Below are positions 8,145 to 17,454 of a stretch of 64,000 nucleotides of DNA, piece by piece. Where the stretch lies: assembly GCF_000186225.1 (NCBI RefSeq), contig NC_014933.1, positions 3,410,001 to 3,474,000 of the forward strand, read 5' to 3'. Below the pieces are notes generated by a model that had not been told where the DNA came from, did not search any database, and saw only the letters and a program-made list of their open reading frames with translations. Each line of letters begins with the position of its first letter. The first letter of the stretch is position 1. The translations under genes and the position numbers were made by a program. This stretch comes from Bacteroides helcogenes P 36-108. GTDB taxonomy: Bacteria > Bacteroidota > Bacteroidia > Bacteroidales > Bacteroidaceae.

Positions 8145-8906
8145 ATGACAAAAGAAGATATTATCAAACCTGAGAATCTGGTTGCAAAAAAACCGACTCT
8201 TATGAACGATAATCCCATGCATTATTGTCCGGGATGTAGCCACGGCGTAGTTCATAAACTGATTGCCGAGGTAATTGAAGAAATGGGACTGGAAGACAAA
8301 GCAATAGGTATCTCCCCCGTGGGATGCGCCGTGTTTATCTACAATTATATAGATATTGACTGGCAAGAGGCTGCGCATGGGCGTGCGCCCGCACTGGCCA
8401 CCGCCATAAAACGCCTTTGGCCTGACCGATTGGTATTTACCTATCAGGGGGATGGTGACTTGGCCTGCATCGGCACTGCCGAAACCATTCATGCATTGAA
8501 CCGTGGAGAGAACATCACCATTATTTTCATCAACAATGCCATTTACGGCATGACCGGCGGACAGATGGCCCCCACTACCCTTGTCGGCATGAAAACCTCC
8601 ACAAGCCCTTATGGACGCGATGTACATCTGCATGGATACCCGTTAAAAATGGCTGACATTGCAGCCCAACTGGAAGGAACAGCTTACGTTACCCGCCAAA
8701 GTGTACAGACCGTCCCGGCCATCCGAAAAGCCAAAAAGGCGATCCGCAAAGCATTCGAGAATTCTATGGCAGGAAAAGGCTCCAACCTTGTAGAAATAGT
8801 TTCTACATGTAATTCCGGTTGGAAGATGTCTCCCGAAAAGTCAAACACATGGATGGAAGAACACATGTTCCCATTTTATCCATTGGGTGACCTGAAAGAT
8901 AAATAA
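8145..8906 (+). CDS. 2-oxoacid:ferredoxin oxidoreductase beta subunit (ThDP-binding)
   Basis: The thiamine-diphosphate-binding subunit, 253 aa. It contains HYCPGCSHGVVHK near the N-terminus (residues about 22-34) and the ThDP motif QGDGDLACIGTAE through INNAIYGMTGGQMAPTT. The ATG at 8145 is chosen over the upstream in-frame GTG at 8139 because AAGGAG at 8131-8136 is spaced 8 nt from the ATG, an unusually good Shine-Dalgarno for this lineage. It is part of the ferredoxin-alpha-small membrane-beta-gamma gene order. Confidence 0.93.
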   Translation: MTKEDIIKPENLVAKKPTLMNDNPMHYCPGCSHGVVHKLIAEVIEEMGLEDKAIGISPVGCAVFIYNYIDIDWQEAAHGRAPALATAIKRLWPDRLVFTYQGDGDLACIGTAETIHALNRGENITIIFINNAIYGMTGGQMAPTTLVGMKTSTSPYGRDVHLHGYPLKMADIAAQLEGTAYVTRQSVQTVPAIRKAKKAIRKAFENSMAGKGSNLVEIVSTCNSGWKMSPEKSNTWMEEHMFPFYPLGDLKDK

Positions 8907-8928
8907 TTATGCTAAAGACAGAAAAACA

Positions 8929-9474
8929 ATGAAAGAAGAGATCATAATAGCAGGCTTTGGTGGACAAGGTGTATTGTCCATGGGAAAGATTTTGGCATAC
9001 TCCGGGCTAATGGAAGGTAAGGAAGTTACTTGGATGCCGGCCTACGGACCGGAACAACGCGGTGGCACAGCCAATGTAACCGTTATTGTGAGCGATGATA
9101 AAATTTCCTCGCCCATCCTCAGCAAATATGACGCTGCCATCATCCTGAACCAACCCTCATTGGAAAAGTTTGAAAGCAAAGTCAAATCAGGCGGTGTGCT
9201 GATTTATGACGGTTATGGCATCATAAATCCGCCTACCCGCAAGGACATACATGTATATCGCATTGACGCCATGGATGCCGCCAATGAAATGAACAATGCC
9301 AAGGCATTCAATATGATTGTGTTGGGAGGCTTACTGAAACTCAAACCAATGGTCACATTGGACAGTGTACTCAGAGGCCTAAAGAAAACACTTCCCGAAC
9401 GCCACCATCACCTGATACCTATGAACGAGGAAGCAATTAAAAAAGGTATGGAACTGATCCGGGAAATGAAATAA
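8929..9474 (+). CDS. 2-oxoacid:ferredoxin oxidoreductase gamma subunit
   Basis: A 181-aa subunit of the POR_N/gamma type, with the N-terminal AGFGGQGVLSMGKIL motif (CoA- or structural-nucleotide-loop-like) and YGPEQRGGTANVTV, both typical of KorC/VorC/PorG polypeptides. It completes the enzyme with the delta, alpha and beta subunits upstream; the gap to the beta gene is 22 nt. A terminator hairpin follows 44 nt after the stop, ending the operon. Confidence 0.92.
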   Translation: MKEEIIIAGFGGQGVLSMGKILAYSGLMEGKEVTWMPAYGPEQRGGTANVTVIVSDDKISSPILSKYDAAIILNQPSLEKFESKVKSGGVLIYDGYGIINPPTRKDIHVYRIDAMDAANEMNNAKAFNMIVLGGLLKLKPMVTLDSVLRGLKKTLPERHHHLIPMNEEAIKKGMELIREMK

Positions 9475-9518
9475 ACCTTTGACATCAAGAGTACCCACAC
9501 ATTCTTGATTATTCAAGA

Positions 9519-9559
9519 AGCTGTCTGAAAAATTAAATACAAACTTTTTTCAGACAGCT
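9519..9559 (+). terminator. Terminator of the oxidoreductase operon
   Basis: AGCTGTCTGAAAAA at 9519-9532 pairs with TTTTTTCAGACAGCT ending at 9559, followed by CTTTATTTTA. The A/T flanks make it usable in both directions. Confidence 0.75.
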
Positions 9560-9684
9560 CTTTATTTTACTACCCTATATACCAATTATTATAATTGTAG
9601 TGAATGCATCGTAGAAAAAAGCGCAAGACTTCTTTTAAAAGAAGCAAAAAAGGCTGATTTGAGTTCACAAATAATATTTTATTG

Positions 9685-9692
9685 TATCTTTG
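9685..9692 (+). promoter_or_regulatory. -7 promoter element for the porin gene
   Basis: TATCTTTG ends only 9 nt before the porin ATG at 9702, so the predicted transcript has almost no leader. A TTTG at 9658-9661 could be the -33 element, but the spacer of 23 nt is longer than usual. Confidence 0.6.
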
Positions 9693-9701
9693 CGCCTAAT
9701 T

Positions 9702-11783
9702 ATGAGACGAATCGTACTGACATATATACTCTTATCTGTTATAGGGATACTGGGTGCAAGAGCACAACGCACCCTTAATTCAACTGCGAATAACCGGGAT
9801 CAGTTTGGCAATCAGGTTGACCCCAATACACAACCGGACAATCTACAAGACAGCACAGAAGTTCAAAGTCTTCCACCTAAACTCTATATGTGGCAACTAA
9901 GTGAAACCTTGGGAAACCGTACCATCATGCCCGCCGATACAGCCAATCTAAATTTTCAGAACAGTAATTTAGTAGAAGGGGAATTCGGACATTACAACTA
10001 TTTAGGAAACTTAGGTTCACCACGCCTTTCACGCCTATTCTTTGAACGAAAAATGCAAGAACCGACCATTTTTATGGAACCGTTCTCTTGTTTTTATTTC
10101 CGCCCTGATCAGGTAAAATTTACAAACAGCAATATTCCCTATACCAATCTGACCTACTACAAAGCCGGAAATAAAGTAAATGGCGAAGAAAGATTCAAGT
10201 CTTATTTTTCAGTCAATGCTAATAAAAGGTTGGCATTCGGTTTCAACTTTGACTATTTGTATGGACGCGGTTACTATGCAAATCAATCAACTTCCCATTT
10301 CAATGCAGGATTGTTTACCAGTTATATAGGTGAAAAATACCAGATGCAGGCTGTTTACAATCATTTTTTCTTAAAAATGAATGAAAACGGTGGCATCACG
10401 GACGATCGATATATAACCCGACCTGAAGAAATGGAAAGTACAAATGGTAGTCAGTATATCCCTGTTCATTTGGAACGGAGCGCTAATCGCAATAAGAATT
10501 TCTATATCTATTTGACACAACGTTACCGATTAGGCTTCAAGCGGGAAAGCAATAAGATTGAAAATAAAAAAGCCCCCGGCAGAAAACCGTTAAACGACAG
10601 TATTCCTATCAACAGCAAAGATACTGTCACAACAGAAGAATTTGTACCTGTCACCAGCTTTATCCATACAATCAAAATAGAACGGTCACGCCATCAATTC
10701 AGTTCCAATGAAACCTCTCAGGATTTTTTTCCGGAAAAGTACTATCTACACAAGAACCAGAGCAATGACTCTACCACAGCTTTCAGTGTTAAGAATGTTT
10801 TGGGCGTAGCCCTTCTGGAGGGTTTCAATAAATATGCAAAGGCTGGACTGACAGCTTACCTTTCCCATAAATTCAGCAGATATGACCTGATGAATGTGGA
10901 TACACTCTCAGACATGCGGCGTATCCGCTATACGGAACAAGAAGTATTCCTCGGTGGAGAACTTGCCAAGCGACAAGGCAAACTGCTGCATTATAATGTA
11001 AACGGGGAAATAGGACTGCTCGATAAGGCGATCGGACAATTCCGGGTGAATGCTGATTTAGACCTAAATTTTCGCCTTGGAAAAGACACAGTAAATTTTT
11101 TCGCACGAGGCTCGGTCAGCAACACACTTCCCTCATTCTATATGCGCCATTATCATTCCAATCATTACACTTGGGATAATGACAATATAGATAAGGAATT
11201 CCGCACGCGCATAGAAGGCGAACTGAACATTGCCCGTTGGGGAACAAACCTGCGTGCCGGACTTGAGAATATAAAGAACTATACCTACTTTAACCAAAAT
11301 GCCACGCCTGAACAAAGTGGTGGCAATATACAAGTGCTGTCGGCCACACTGAAACAAAATTTCCACTTAGGTGCTTTCCATTTGGATAATGAAGTGACTT
11401 GGCAGAAGGCAAGTAACACAACAATACTTCCATTACCAGAAATCTCACTATACCACAACTTCTATATATTAGCCAAACTGGCAAAGAAGGTATTGACGGT
11501 ACAATTGGGAGCTGATGTCAGATATTTCACAAAATACTATGCTCCGGCCTATGCACCCGGCATCCAGCAGTTTCACTTGCAATCCACAGACGATCAGGTA
11601 GAAATAGGCGGTTACCCTATCGTAAACGTTTATGCCAACCTGCACCTGAAACGGACACGCATCTTCGCCATGATGTATCATGTAAATGCAGGTATGGGTA
11701 ACAACAAATATTTTCTGACCCCCCACTATCCTATCAACCCACGCTTATTCAAGATTGGTATTTCGTGGAATTTTTATGATTAA
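9702..11783 (+). CDS. Putative outer-membrane porin (Bacteroidetes Porin_10-type)
   Basis: A 693-aa secreted protein with a signal peptide (MRRIVLTYILLSVIGILGARAQ, cleaved after ARA). The mature part is rich in alternating aromatic/polar strands and ends in an aromatic residue pattern (ISWNFYD), as expected for a large outer-membrane beta-barrel. It resembles the Bacteroidetes 'putative porin' family. The ATG at 9702 is preferred over an upstream TTG at 9690 because that TTG lies inside the -7 box. It is followed 14 nt later by a membrane-anchored solute-binding protein, probably in the same operon. Confidence 0.75.
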   Translation: MRRIVLTYILLSVIGILGARAQRTLNSTANNRDQFGNQVDPNTQPDNLQDSTEVQSLPPKLYMWQLSETLGNRTIMPADTANLNFQNSNLVEGEFGHYNYLGNLGSPRLSRLFFERKMQEPTIFMEPFSCFYFRPDQVKFTNSNIPYTNLTYYKAGNKVNGEERFKSYFSVNANKRLAFGFNFDYLYGRGYYANQSTSHFNAGLFTSYIGEKYQMQAVYNHFFLKMNENGGITDDRYITRPEEMESTNGSQYIPVHLERSANRNKNFYIYLTQRYRLGFKRESNKIENKKAPGRKPLNDSIPINSKDTVTTEEFVPVTSFIHTIKIERSRHQFSSNETSQDFFPEKYYLHKNQSNDSTTAFSVKNVLGVALLEGFNKYAKAGLTAYLSHKFSRYDLMNVDTLSDMRRIRYTEQEVFLGGELAKRQGKLLHYNVNGEIGLLDKAIGQFRVNADLDLNFRLGKDTVNFFARGSVSNTLPSFYMRHYHSNHYTWDNDNIDKEFRTRIEGELNIARWGTNLRAGLENIKNYTYFNQNATPEQSGGNIQVLSATLKQNFHLGAFHLDNEVTWQKASNTTILPLPEISLYHNFYILAKLAKKVLTVQLGADVRYFTKYYAPAYAPGIQQFHLQSTDDQVEIGGYPIVNVYANLHLKRTRIFAMMYHVNAGMGNNKYFLTPHYPINPRLFKIGISWNFYD

Positions 11784-11797
11784 ATTCTCTCCTGACT

Positions 11798-12637
11798 ATG
11801 AAAAGAGCCAAGCTACTGAAATATGTCATATTAGGGATTATCACCACACTCATAGCAACTTTCTTATTGAAAAAGGAAGAAAAACGACAGGGGCATCCCA
11901 GAGATTATGAAGGAATAGCCACCGAAGGCATTATTCACGCTGCAACAGAATATAATTCCATCAGTTTTTATGTAGATGGCGATACTGTTTCCGGCTTTCA
12001 CTATGAACTCATTGAAGCTTTCGCCCGTGATCACGGCCTGAAAGCGGCCCTATCACCGGAAATGAGTTTCGGCAAACGCCTGGAAGGGCTGAGTGAAGGG
12101 AAATATGATGTAATAGCACACGGAATTCTCGCCACAAGTGAGTTGAAAGACTCCTTGTCACTTACCATTCCCATCATATTGAACAAACAAGTCTTAGTGC
12201 AACGCAAAGCACGCTCTGCTTCAGATTCGCTATTTATCAGAAATCAATTGGATTTGGCCGGTAAAACATTGCATGTAATCAAAGGTTCGCCTGCCATACT
12301 CCGCATCCACAATCTTGGAAATGAAATCGGTGACACCATATTTATAAAAGAAATTGATCAATATGGTCCTGAACAATTAATTTCATTAGTGGCCCACGGT
12401 GACATTGATTATACCGTATGTGATGAAAGTATCGCACGTGCGGCGGCAGACAGTATACCACAGATAGATATCAGCACTGCCATCAGTTTCACGCAATTCT
12501 ACTCATGGGCAGTAAGCAAAAAATCCCCCGCCCTACTGGATAGCCTCAACACCTGGCTAAAATCATTCAAAAAAGGGAAAGAGTATAAAGAAATCTACAA
12601 ACGCTACTATCGTGCAAAGCACGACAGCAGCAGGTAG
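11798..12637 (+). CDS. Membrane-anchored solute-binding protein (SBP_bac_3/MltF N-terminal-like)
   Basis: A 279-aa protein with an N-terminal helix (about residues 8-26, YVILGIITTLIATFLL) and then a periplasmic-binding-protein type 2 fold: GFHYELIEAFARDHGL, GKYDVIAHGILATSELK, and a second lobe with VIKGSPAILRI and DYTVCDESIARAA. Such domains bind amino acids or peptidoglycan-derived ligands; MltF carries this domain before a lytic transglycosylase domain, which is absent here. No ABC permease lies nearby, so a sensory or lytic-related role alongside the upstream porin is possible. Its 3' end faces the convergent nadE. Confidence 0.75.
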   Translation: MKRAKLLKYVILGIITTLIATFLLKKEEKRQGHPRDYEGIATEGIIHAATEYNSISFYVDGDTVSGFHYELIEAFARDHGLKAALSPEMSFGKRLEGLSEGKYDVIAHGILATSELKDSLSLTIPIILNKQVLVQRKARSASDSLFIRNQLDLAGKTLHVIKGSPAILRIHNLGNEIGDTIFIKEIDQYGPEQLISLVAHGDIDYTVCDESIARAAADSIPQIDISTAISFTQFYSWAVSKKSPALLDSLNTWLKSFKKGKEYKEIYKRYYRAKHDSSR

Positions 12638-12647
12638 CACAGCACAA

Positions 12648-14573
12648 TCAGAGTGCCTCAATCTCTTTCAGCCACATCTCCGCAGAAGCATCGCTCGGCA
12701 TACGCCAATCACCCCGCGGACTGATGGAGATGCTTCCCACTTTAGGGCCATCCGGGAGACAAGAGCGCTTGAACTGCTGATTGAAGAAACGATGGAAGAA
12801 GATCCGCAACCACTTTTTAATCACATCTTCCTCATAGACGCCCTTAAAGGTGCGTGCTGCCAGGAAAAAGATTTTGGAAGGACGGAAGCCACAACGCAAA
12901 AAGTAATAGAGAAAGAAATCATGAAGTTCATAAGGGCCCACCAAATCTTCTGTAATCTGCTGAATATTTCCGTTATCATCTGCCGGAATCAATTCCGGAC
13001 TGATGGGAGTATCTACAATATCAAGTAACGTGATGCGTGAAGATTCATCCACACCATTTTCTGCCACCCACTTCACCAAATGTTTAACCAAAGTCTTAGG
13101 AATGCTTCCATTCACACCGTACATGGACATGTGGTCACCATTGTAAGTGGCCCACCCCAACGCCAACTCAGAAAGATCGCCTGTGCCGACAACCATCCCC
13201 CATGTCTGATTGGCAATATCCATCAAAACCTGCGTGCGCTCCCGTGCCTGAGAATTCTCATAAACCACATCGTGTACATTGATGTCATGATTTATATCCT
13301 TGAAATGCTGAACGCAGGCCTCTTTGATACTGATTTCACGCACCGTCACTCCAAGAGAATTCATCAGATTCACGGCATTGGCGTGGGTACGCCCCGTTGT
13401 ACCAAAGCCCGGCATGGTCACACCTATAATATCCTTACGGAACCACCCAAGTTTGTCAAAGGTTCTCGCACATACTAACAACGCCAACGTAGAATCCAGC
13501 CCACCGGAAATACCCACCACTGCACTTTTAGCCTTGGTATGCACCAGACGCTGCGCCAAGCCTGATACCTGGATAGAGAATATTTCCTCACAGCGTTCGT
13601 TCAAAGCTGCCCCAGAGGGAACGAATGGATGGGGATCCAAAGTACGTGTCAGATTCAAATCCTTACTATTAACGTATTCCGTAGAGATACGTACCGGAAA
13701 CTCGGAAGCACAATTGGCGCGACAGGCGGCAAACGTAGTATTTACTCGGCGCTCCATACGCAAATGCTCTACATCTATCTCACTTATCACAACTTGTTCC
13801 TCGAAGGAGAATCGTTCACTTGCTGCTATCAACATGCCATTTTCGTAAATCAGTCCATTTCCGGCAAACACCACATCCGTTGTAGATTCGCCGAAACCAC
13901 ATGAACTGAAAACATACCCCGCAATGCAACGAGCCGATTGCTGACTGATGAGCGACCGCAGATAATTATGTTTTCCGATACCTTCGTTATCTGCTGACAT
14001 ATTGAACAAAATCTCAGCACCCTGCAATGCCAAAGACGAACTTGGTGGAATGGTGGCCCACAGATCTTCGCATATCTCAATACCGAAAGTTGTGTCTGCT
14101 GTTTCAAACAGCAGGTTTCTTCCCATCGGAACAATTTGTCCGCAGAGACGCACACTATTATCCGGTACTTCGCAAGCGGAAGTGAACCAGCGCTTCTCGT
14201 AGAATTCCTTATAATTAGGCAAATAGGTTTTGGGAACAACTCCCAGCACCTTTCCTCTTTGAATAACGACCGCCGCATTGAGCAACACACCGTTCAGGGC
14301 AACAGGCATACCAAGTATGGAGATTATATCCATCTGCCGTGTATTATTCAAAACTTGTATCAACCCCATCTCCGCTTCTTCCAACAGAAGTTGTTGGGCA
14401 AAAAGATCACCACATGTATATCCGGTAATACACAATTCTGGAAAAACCATAATTTGCACACCTTTTCCATCGGCGATAATAATCTCTTTTTCTATCTCCG
14501 AAACATTATATTTGCAATCTGCCACCTTAACACGGGGTACAGCCGCCGCCACTTTCACATATCCGTAATTCAT
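12648..14573 (-). CDS. nadE: Glutamine-dependent NAD+ synthetase
   Basis: Final step of NAD biosynthesis: amidates nicotinate adenine dinucleotide with ATP, using ammonia from glutamine. It is 641 aa with two domains. The N-terminal nitrilase-like glutaminase has its catalytic triad in PELCITGY (Glu, about residue 45), KTYLPNYKEF (Lys) and GIEICEDLW (Cys, about 165). The C-terminal ATP-pyrophosphatase synthetase domain carries GISGGLDST (SGGxDS loop) near residue 355. The start MNYGYVKVAAA at 14573 is chosen; an upstream in-frame extension of 33 residues is low in similarity to family N-termini. Confidence 0.95.
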   Translation of the reverse strand: MNYGYVKVAAAVPRVKVADCKYNVSEIEKEIIIADGKGVQIMVFPELCITGYTCGDLFAQQLLLEEAEMGLIQVLNNTRQMDIISILGMPVALNGVLLNAAVVIQRGKVLGVVPKTYLPNYKEFYEKRWFTSACEVPDNSVRLCGQIVPMGRNLLFETADTTFGIEICEDLWATIPPSSSLALQGAEILFNMSADNEGIGKHNYLRSLISQQSARCIAGYVFSSCGFGESTTDVVFAGNGLIYENGMLIAASERFSFEEQVVISEIDVEHLRMERRVNTTFAACRANCASEFPVRISTEYVNSKDLNLTRTLDPHPFVPSGAALNERCEEIFSIQVSGLAQRLVHTKAKSAVVGISGGLDSTLALLVCARTFDKLGWFRKDIIGVTMPGFGTTGRTHANAVNLMNSLGVTVREISIKEACVQHFKDINHDINVHDVVYENSQARERTQVLMDIANQTWGMVVGTGDLSELALGWATYNGDHMSMYGVNGSIPKTLVKHLVKWVAENGVDESSRITLLDIVDTPISPELIPADDNGNIQQITEDLVGPYELHDFFLYYFLRCGFRPSKIFFLAARTFKGVYEEDVIKKWLRIFFHRFFNQQFKRSCLPDGPKVGSISISPRGDWRMPSDASAEMWLKEIEAL

Positions 14574-14782
14574 AAGGATGTTTCTAAATTTATATATTCT
14601 GCTGCAAAAATACTCCAATTTATCTACAAAGCCAAAACAAACAGGCATTTCCCTCATTATGCATCGAGCCACAAAGTATCATAACCTCACCACAAGGCAT
14701 TTTGAAATCAAAGAAAAGAAGTAGCCCATTACAAGTTTAGTAACGATTTTTAAGACATTAAATAAAAAAAGAACGTAAATTC

Positions 14783-14813
14783 TTTGGAGAACAAAAAGAA
14801 GCAAGTATCTTTG
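14783..14813 (+). promoter_or_regulatory. Promoter of perR-rbr
   Basis: TTTG at 14783-14786, a 19-nt spacer and TATCTTTG at 14806-14813 form a good Bacteroides promoter. The predicted start is near 14819, leaving a leader of about 14 nt before ATG 14833. An ATG at 14828 is followed by a stop after one codon (ATG GAA TGA). Confidence 0.75.
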
Positions 14814-14832
14814 CAAAAGAAATAAAAATGGA

Positions 14833-15297
14833 ATGATTACAGATCTTAGTCTAACCGGTAAGATGGACGCCATCAAACGATTACAGAGCCACAGTATAAA
14901 GCCTTCATTACAAAGGATAGCTATCATGAGCTATCTAATAGAACATCGTACGCATCCTACGGTGGATGAAATATACACAGCATTGGCTCCAAGTATTCCA
15001 ACTCTATCGAAAACCACAGTGTACAACACCTTAAAGCTGATGAGCGAACAGGGAGCTGCACAAACTTTGACTATCGATGAACGGAATACATGCTACGATG
15101 CAGACACCACACCTCATGCACATTTTTTGTGCAAACATTGCGGAAAGGTATATGACCTGCCAGGTACATCCCTTTCCAAGCAAGTAGAAGACATTGATAT
15201 AGACGGTTATGAGGTACAAGAAATTCATTATTACTATAAAGGTATCTGTAAACACTGCCTTGAAGAAGAACATTTGATTACAATAAAGAATAACTAA
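14833..15297 (+). CDS. Fur-family transcriptional regulator, PerR-like
   Basis: A 154-aa winged-helix metal-dependent repressor. The DNA-binding half contains THPTVDEIYTAL and KTTVYNTLKLM. The metal-binding half contains HAHFLCKHCGKVYD and ends with GICKHCLEE, so both structural-zinc CxxC pairs are present. The next gene, 27 nt downstream, encodes a rubrerythrin peroxidase, which points to a PerR-type peroxide sensor rather than an iron-uptake Fur. Autoregulation is likely. Translation could also begin at the internal ATG 14863, giving 144 aa, closer to family length. Confidence 0.88.
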   Translation: MITDLSLTGKMDAIKRLQSHSIKPSLQRIAIMSYLIEHRTHPTVDEIYTALAPSIPTLSKTTVYNTLKLMSEQGAAQTLTIDERNTCYDADTTPHAHFLCKHCGKVYDLPGTSLSKQVEDIDIDGYEVQEIHYYYKGICKHCLEEEHLITIKNN

Positions 15298-15324
15298 TTC
15301 AACTGATTTAAAAATTTGATTAAG

Positions 15325-15879
15325 ATGAAGAAATTTAGATGTACTGTCTGCGGTTACGTATATGAAGGAGACGCAGCTCCCGAAAAATGTCCTTTATGCA
15401 AAGCTCCTGCCAGCAAGTTCGTAGAAGTTGTAGAGGAAGAAGGCGGTTCCCTTTCTTTCGCCGACGAACATGTTATTGGCGTAGCCAAAGGCTGCGATGA
15501 TGAAATGATCAAAGACCTGAATAATCACTTCATGGGTGAATGCACAGAAGTAGGTATGTATTTGGCAATGAGCCGCCAAGCTGACCGTGAAGGTTATCCT
15601 GAAGTTGCAGAAGCTTTCAAACGTTATGCTTGGGAAGAAGCAGAACACGCTTCCAAATTTGCGGAATTGCTGGGTGACTGTGTGTGGGATACAAAGACAA
15701 ATCTTGAAAAAAGGATGAATGCCGAATCTGGAGCATGCGAAGACAAAAAGCGCATTGCTACGCGCGCCAAAGCATTGAATTTGGACGCTATCCACGACAC
15801 CGTTCATGAAATGGCAAAAGATGAGGCTCGTCACGGCAAAGGCTTCGAAGGTCTGTACAACCGCTACTTTAAGAAATAA
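15325..15879 (+). CDS. rbr: Rubrerythrin with N-terminal rubredoxin domain (reverse-rubrerythrin type NADH peroxidase)
   Basis: Peroxide-reducing diiron protein of anaerobes, 184 aa. The rubredoxin-like Fe(Cys)4 site lies at the N-terminus (CTVCGY at residues about 6-11, CPLCKA at about 22-27). The four-helix diiron domain follows with [19 protein letters not shown] and the final [10 protein letters not shown]. Classic rubrerythrins have the rubredoxin at the C-terminus, so this is the 'reverse' order known in clostridia. The ATG at 15325 is used; an upstream TTG at 15316 is not needed. It is co-transcribed with the PerR-like gene. Confidence 0.92.
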   Translation: MKKFRCTVCGYVYEGDAAPEKCPLCKAPASKFVEVVEEEGGSLSFADEHVIGVAKGCDDEMIKDLNNHFMGECTEVGMYLAMSRQADREGYPEVAEAFKRYAWEEAEHASKFAELLGDCVWDTKTNLEKRMNAESGACEDKKRIATRAKALNLDAIHDTVHEMAKDEARHGKGFEGLYNRYFKK

Positions 15880-15897
15880 TCCTTACCATATTTATAC

Positions 15898-15930
15898 AAA
15901 AGCGTTTTCCCTGAAAGGGAAAACGCTTTT
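15898..15930 (+). terminator. Terminator after rubrerythrin
   Basis: A 14-bp stem (15898-15911 with 15917-15930) with a 5-nt loop, immediately followed by a run of T. A textbook intrinsic terminator. Confidence 0.9.
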
Positions 15931-15966
15931 TTTATACCTCCTCCTGAAGAAAGATATTTTTTTCCT

Positions 15967-15974
15967 TACTTTTG
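15967..15974 (+). promoter_or_regulatory. -7 promoter element for the sigma-factor operon
   Basis: TACTTTTG fits TAnnTTTG. Its position rules out upstream start candidates at 15972/15975 and supports ATG 16014 for the sigma factor (leader about 35 nt). Confidence 0.55.
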
Positions 15975-16013
15975 ATGTCACGTTTATCAATCCCATCCGT
16001 CTTACTTGCAGAA

Positions 16014-16532
16014 ATGGAACTTAAAGAATTTAAAATAACCGTTCTTCCACTCCGTGCCAAACTTCTGAACTACGCACGAAGACTTACCTACGAAACGGAA
16101 GATGCAGAAGATGCCGTACAAGAGGTATTGCTCAAATTGTGGAGTCGAAGGCTCGAACTGGAGCAGTTTCACAGTATCGAAGCATTTGCCATGACTTTGA
16201 CACATAACATCTGCATAGACATGTGGCGAAGCAAACGTGCCGATATCCTACCTCTGGATACAGTGCAAGCAACAACTCCTGGAACTCCGGAACGATTATT
16301 AGAGATAAAAGATGAAATCCGTCTGATGCAGAAGATCATAGATTCACTACCTCCGCTTCAACGTTCCATCATGCGGATGAAGGATATCGAACAATATGAA
16401 ACGGAAGAAATAGCGCAGATAACCGGATGTGGTGCTGAAGCCATTCGCAGCAACTTGTCAAGAGCAAGAAAAAAAGTGAGGGAAATTTACCTTCGAACCG
16501 TACAAGAAAGAAAAAGGAGAAACGAACCATGA
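16014..16532 (+). CDS. RNA polymerase sigma-70 factor, ECF type
   Basis: A 172-aa group-IV sigma factor. Region 2 contains EDAEDAVQEVLLKLW (about residues 29-43) and the -10 recognition helix region around NICIDMWRSKRAD. Region 4 contains LPPLQRSIMRMKDIEQYE and a helix-turn-helix at about 130-155 (EIAQITGCGAEAIRSNLSRA). The start at 16014 (MELKEFK) gives normal ECF length; a longer frame to 15972 would begin inside the promoter. Its stop overlaps the start of a single-pass membrane protein, the usual sigma/anti-sigma coupling. Confidence 0.92.
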   Translation: MELKEFKITVLPLRAKLLNYARRLTYETEDAEDAVQEVLLKLWSRRLELEQFHSIEAFAMTLTHNICIDMWRSKRADILPLDTVQATTPGTPERLLEIKDEIRLMQKIIDSLPPLQRSIMRMKDIEQYETEEIAQITGCGAEAIRSNLSRARKKVREIYLRTVQERKRRNEP

Positions 16533-16948
16533 AAATAGATGAATTATTAAACAAATATTTCGAGGGAGAAACATCCTGTGATGAAGAACGCAAATTGCGC
16601 AATTTCTTTTCTCAAGAAGAAGTACCGGTATATCTGGAGATGTATCGTCCTTTATTCACTTATCTGAACCAGGAAATAAAAATCGCAGAGGGGACATCCT
16701 CCAAAATTATCCTCCAAAGGAATATTATCCGCCGACACCACATTCTCTGTACCCTTAGCGGCATAGCTGCCGGAATCCTCCTATTAGTCGGCATAGCCAA
16801 GGCGTTGTTTCCTTTGCCTGACAACTATGTCATCATCGATGGAAAACGCTATACTGACGAAAAGCTGGTGGAAGCTAAAGCACTGGAAGCTTTGCAAAAT
16901 GCCGGTTTTACAGATGAGGACCTAAGTAACCTACTATTTCAACATTAA
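16529..16948 (+). CDS. Probable anti-sigma factor, single-pass membrane protein
   Basis: A 139-aa protein overlapping the sigma gene by 4 nt (ATGA). The N-terminal about 70 residues are cytoplasmic and charged (MKIDELLNKYFEGETSCDEE resembles the start of Bacteroidetes anti-sigma proteins). One membrane helix lies at about 73-92 (LSGIAAGILLLVGIAKALF), followed by a short periplasmic tail of about 47 residues. No zinc HxxxCxxC motif is present. The role is inferred from overlap with the sigma gene and topology, not from a recognised domain. Confidence 0.65.
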   Translation: MKIDELLNKYFEGETSCDEERKLRNFFSQEEVPVYLEMYRPLFTYLNQEIKIAEGTSSKIILQRNIIRRHHILCTLSGIAAGILLLVGIAKALFPLPDNYVIIDGKRYTDEKLVEAKALEALQNAGFTDEDLSNLLFQH

Positions 16949-16964
16949 TAAATAAAACTGAGTT

Positions 16965-17435
16965 ATGAAAATAGCTATATTTACTTACCTGCGTAATTTC
17001 TGCCTTTTGTCCTTTTTACTATGCCTGTCCACCTCCGTCGGAGCACAAGAAGGATTACGAATTGCGGACCTGTTCAATAAGTATGGAGAGCAAAAAAATG
17101 TAACCAGAGTAGAGTTGAACGGCAGTATCTTGAAATCATACCGTATGACCACATACAAAAGCCTTGTATTCAAAGATGTCACCCCGTGTCAGCAAGAGAT
17201 ACAGCAATGTATAGCACATGATAAGAAAACCGATATCAAGAAAGCTCAGGAAGTTATGGAAAGTGGTATTTTACGCAGTGCCTATTACCAGTTGAAAGAG
17301 ATAGACCGTAACGGAAAAAGACTGAACCGATACATTCTTTTCAAAACAGGTAAAGGGCTAATGGCAACTCTGATTTACATTGAAGGTTTCCTCAGCGAAA
17401 AGGAAATGATGGATATGCTTTATAGACCGCAATAA
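16965..17435 (+). CDS. Secreted protein of unknown function
   Basis: A 156-aa protein with a signal peptide (hydrophobic stretch about residues 13-26, likely cleaved after VGAQ). The mature part is mixed alpha/beta, with GLRIADLFNKYGEQKNVTRV near the start and RYILFKTGKGLMATLIYIEG near the end. It belongs to a type of small periplasmic protein I have seen beside Bacteroides ECF sigma factors, but I cannot name a family with confidence. It lies 16 nt after the probable anti-sigma gene and 19 nt before a barrel protein, in the same operon. Confidence 0.75.
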   Translation: MKIAIFTYLRNFCLLSFLLCLSTSVGAQEGLRIADLFNKYGEQKNVTRVELNGSILKSYRMTTYKSLVFKDVTPCQQEIQQCIAHDKKTDIKKAQEVMESGILRSAYYQLKEIDRNGKRLNRYILFKTGKGLMATLIYIEGFLSEKEMMDMLYRPQ

Positions 17436-17454
17436 CATTAAAAATATATATGAA

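Noticed and set aside
12612-13028. 138-codon plus-strand frame at the end of the solute-binding protein gene
   Set aside because: It overlaps the convergent nadE and gives a composition unlike real proteins.
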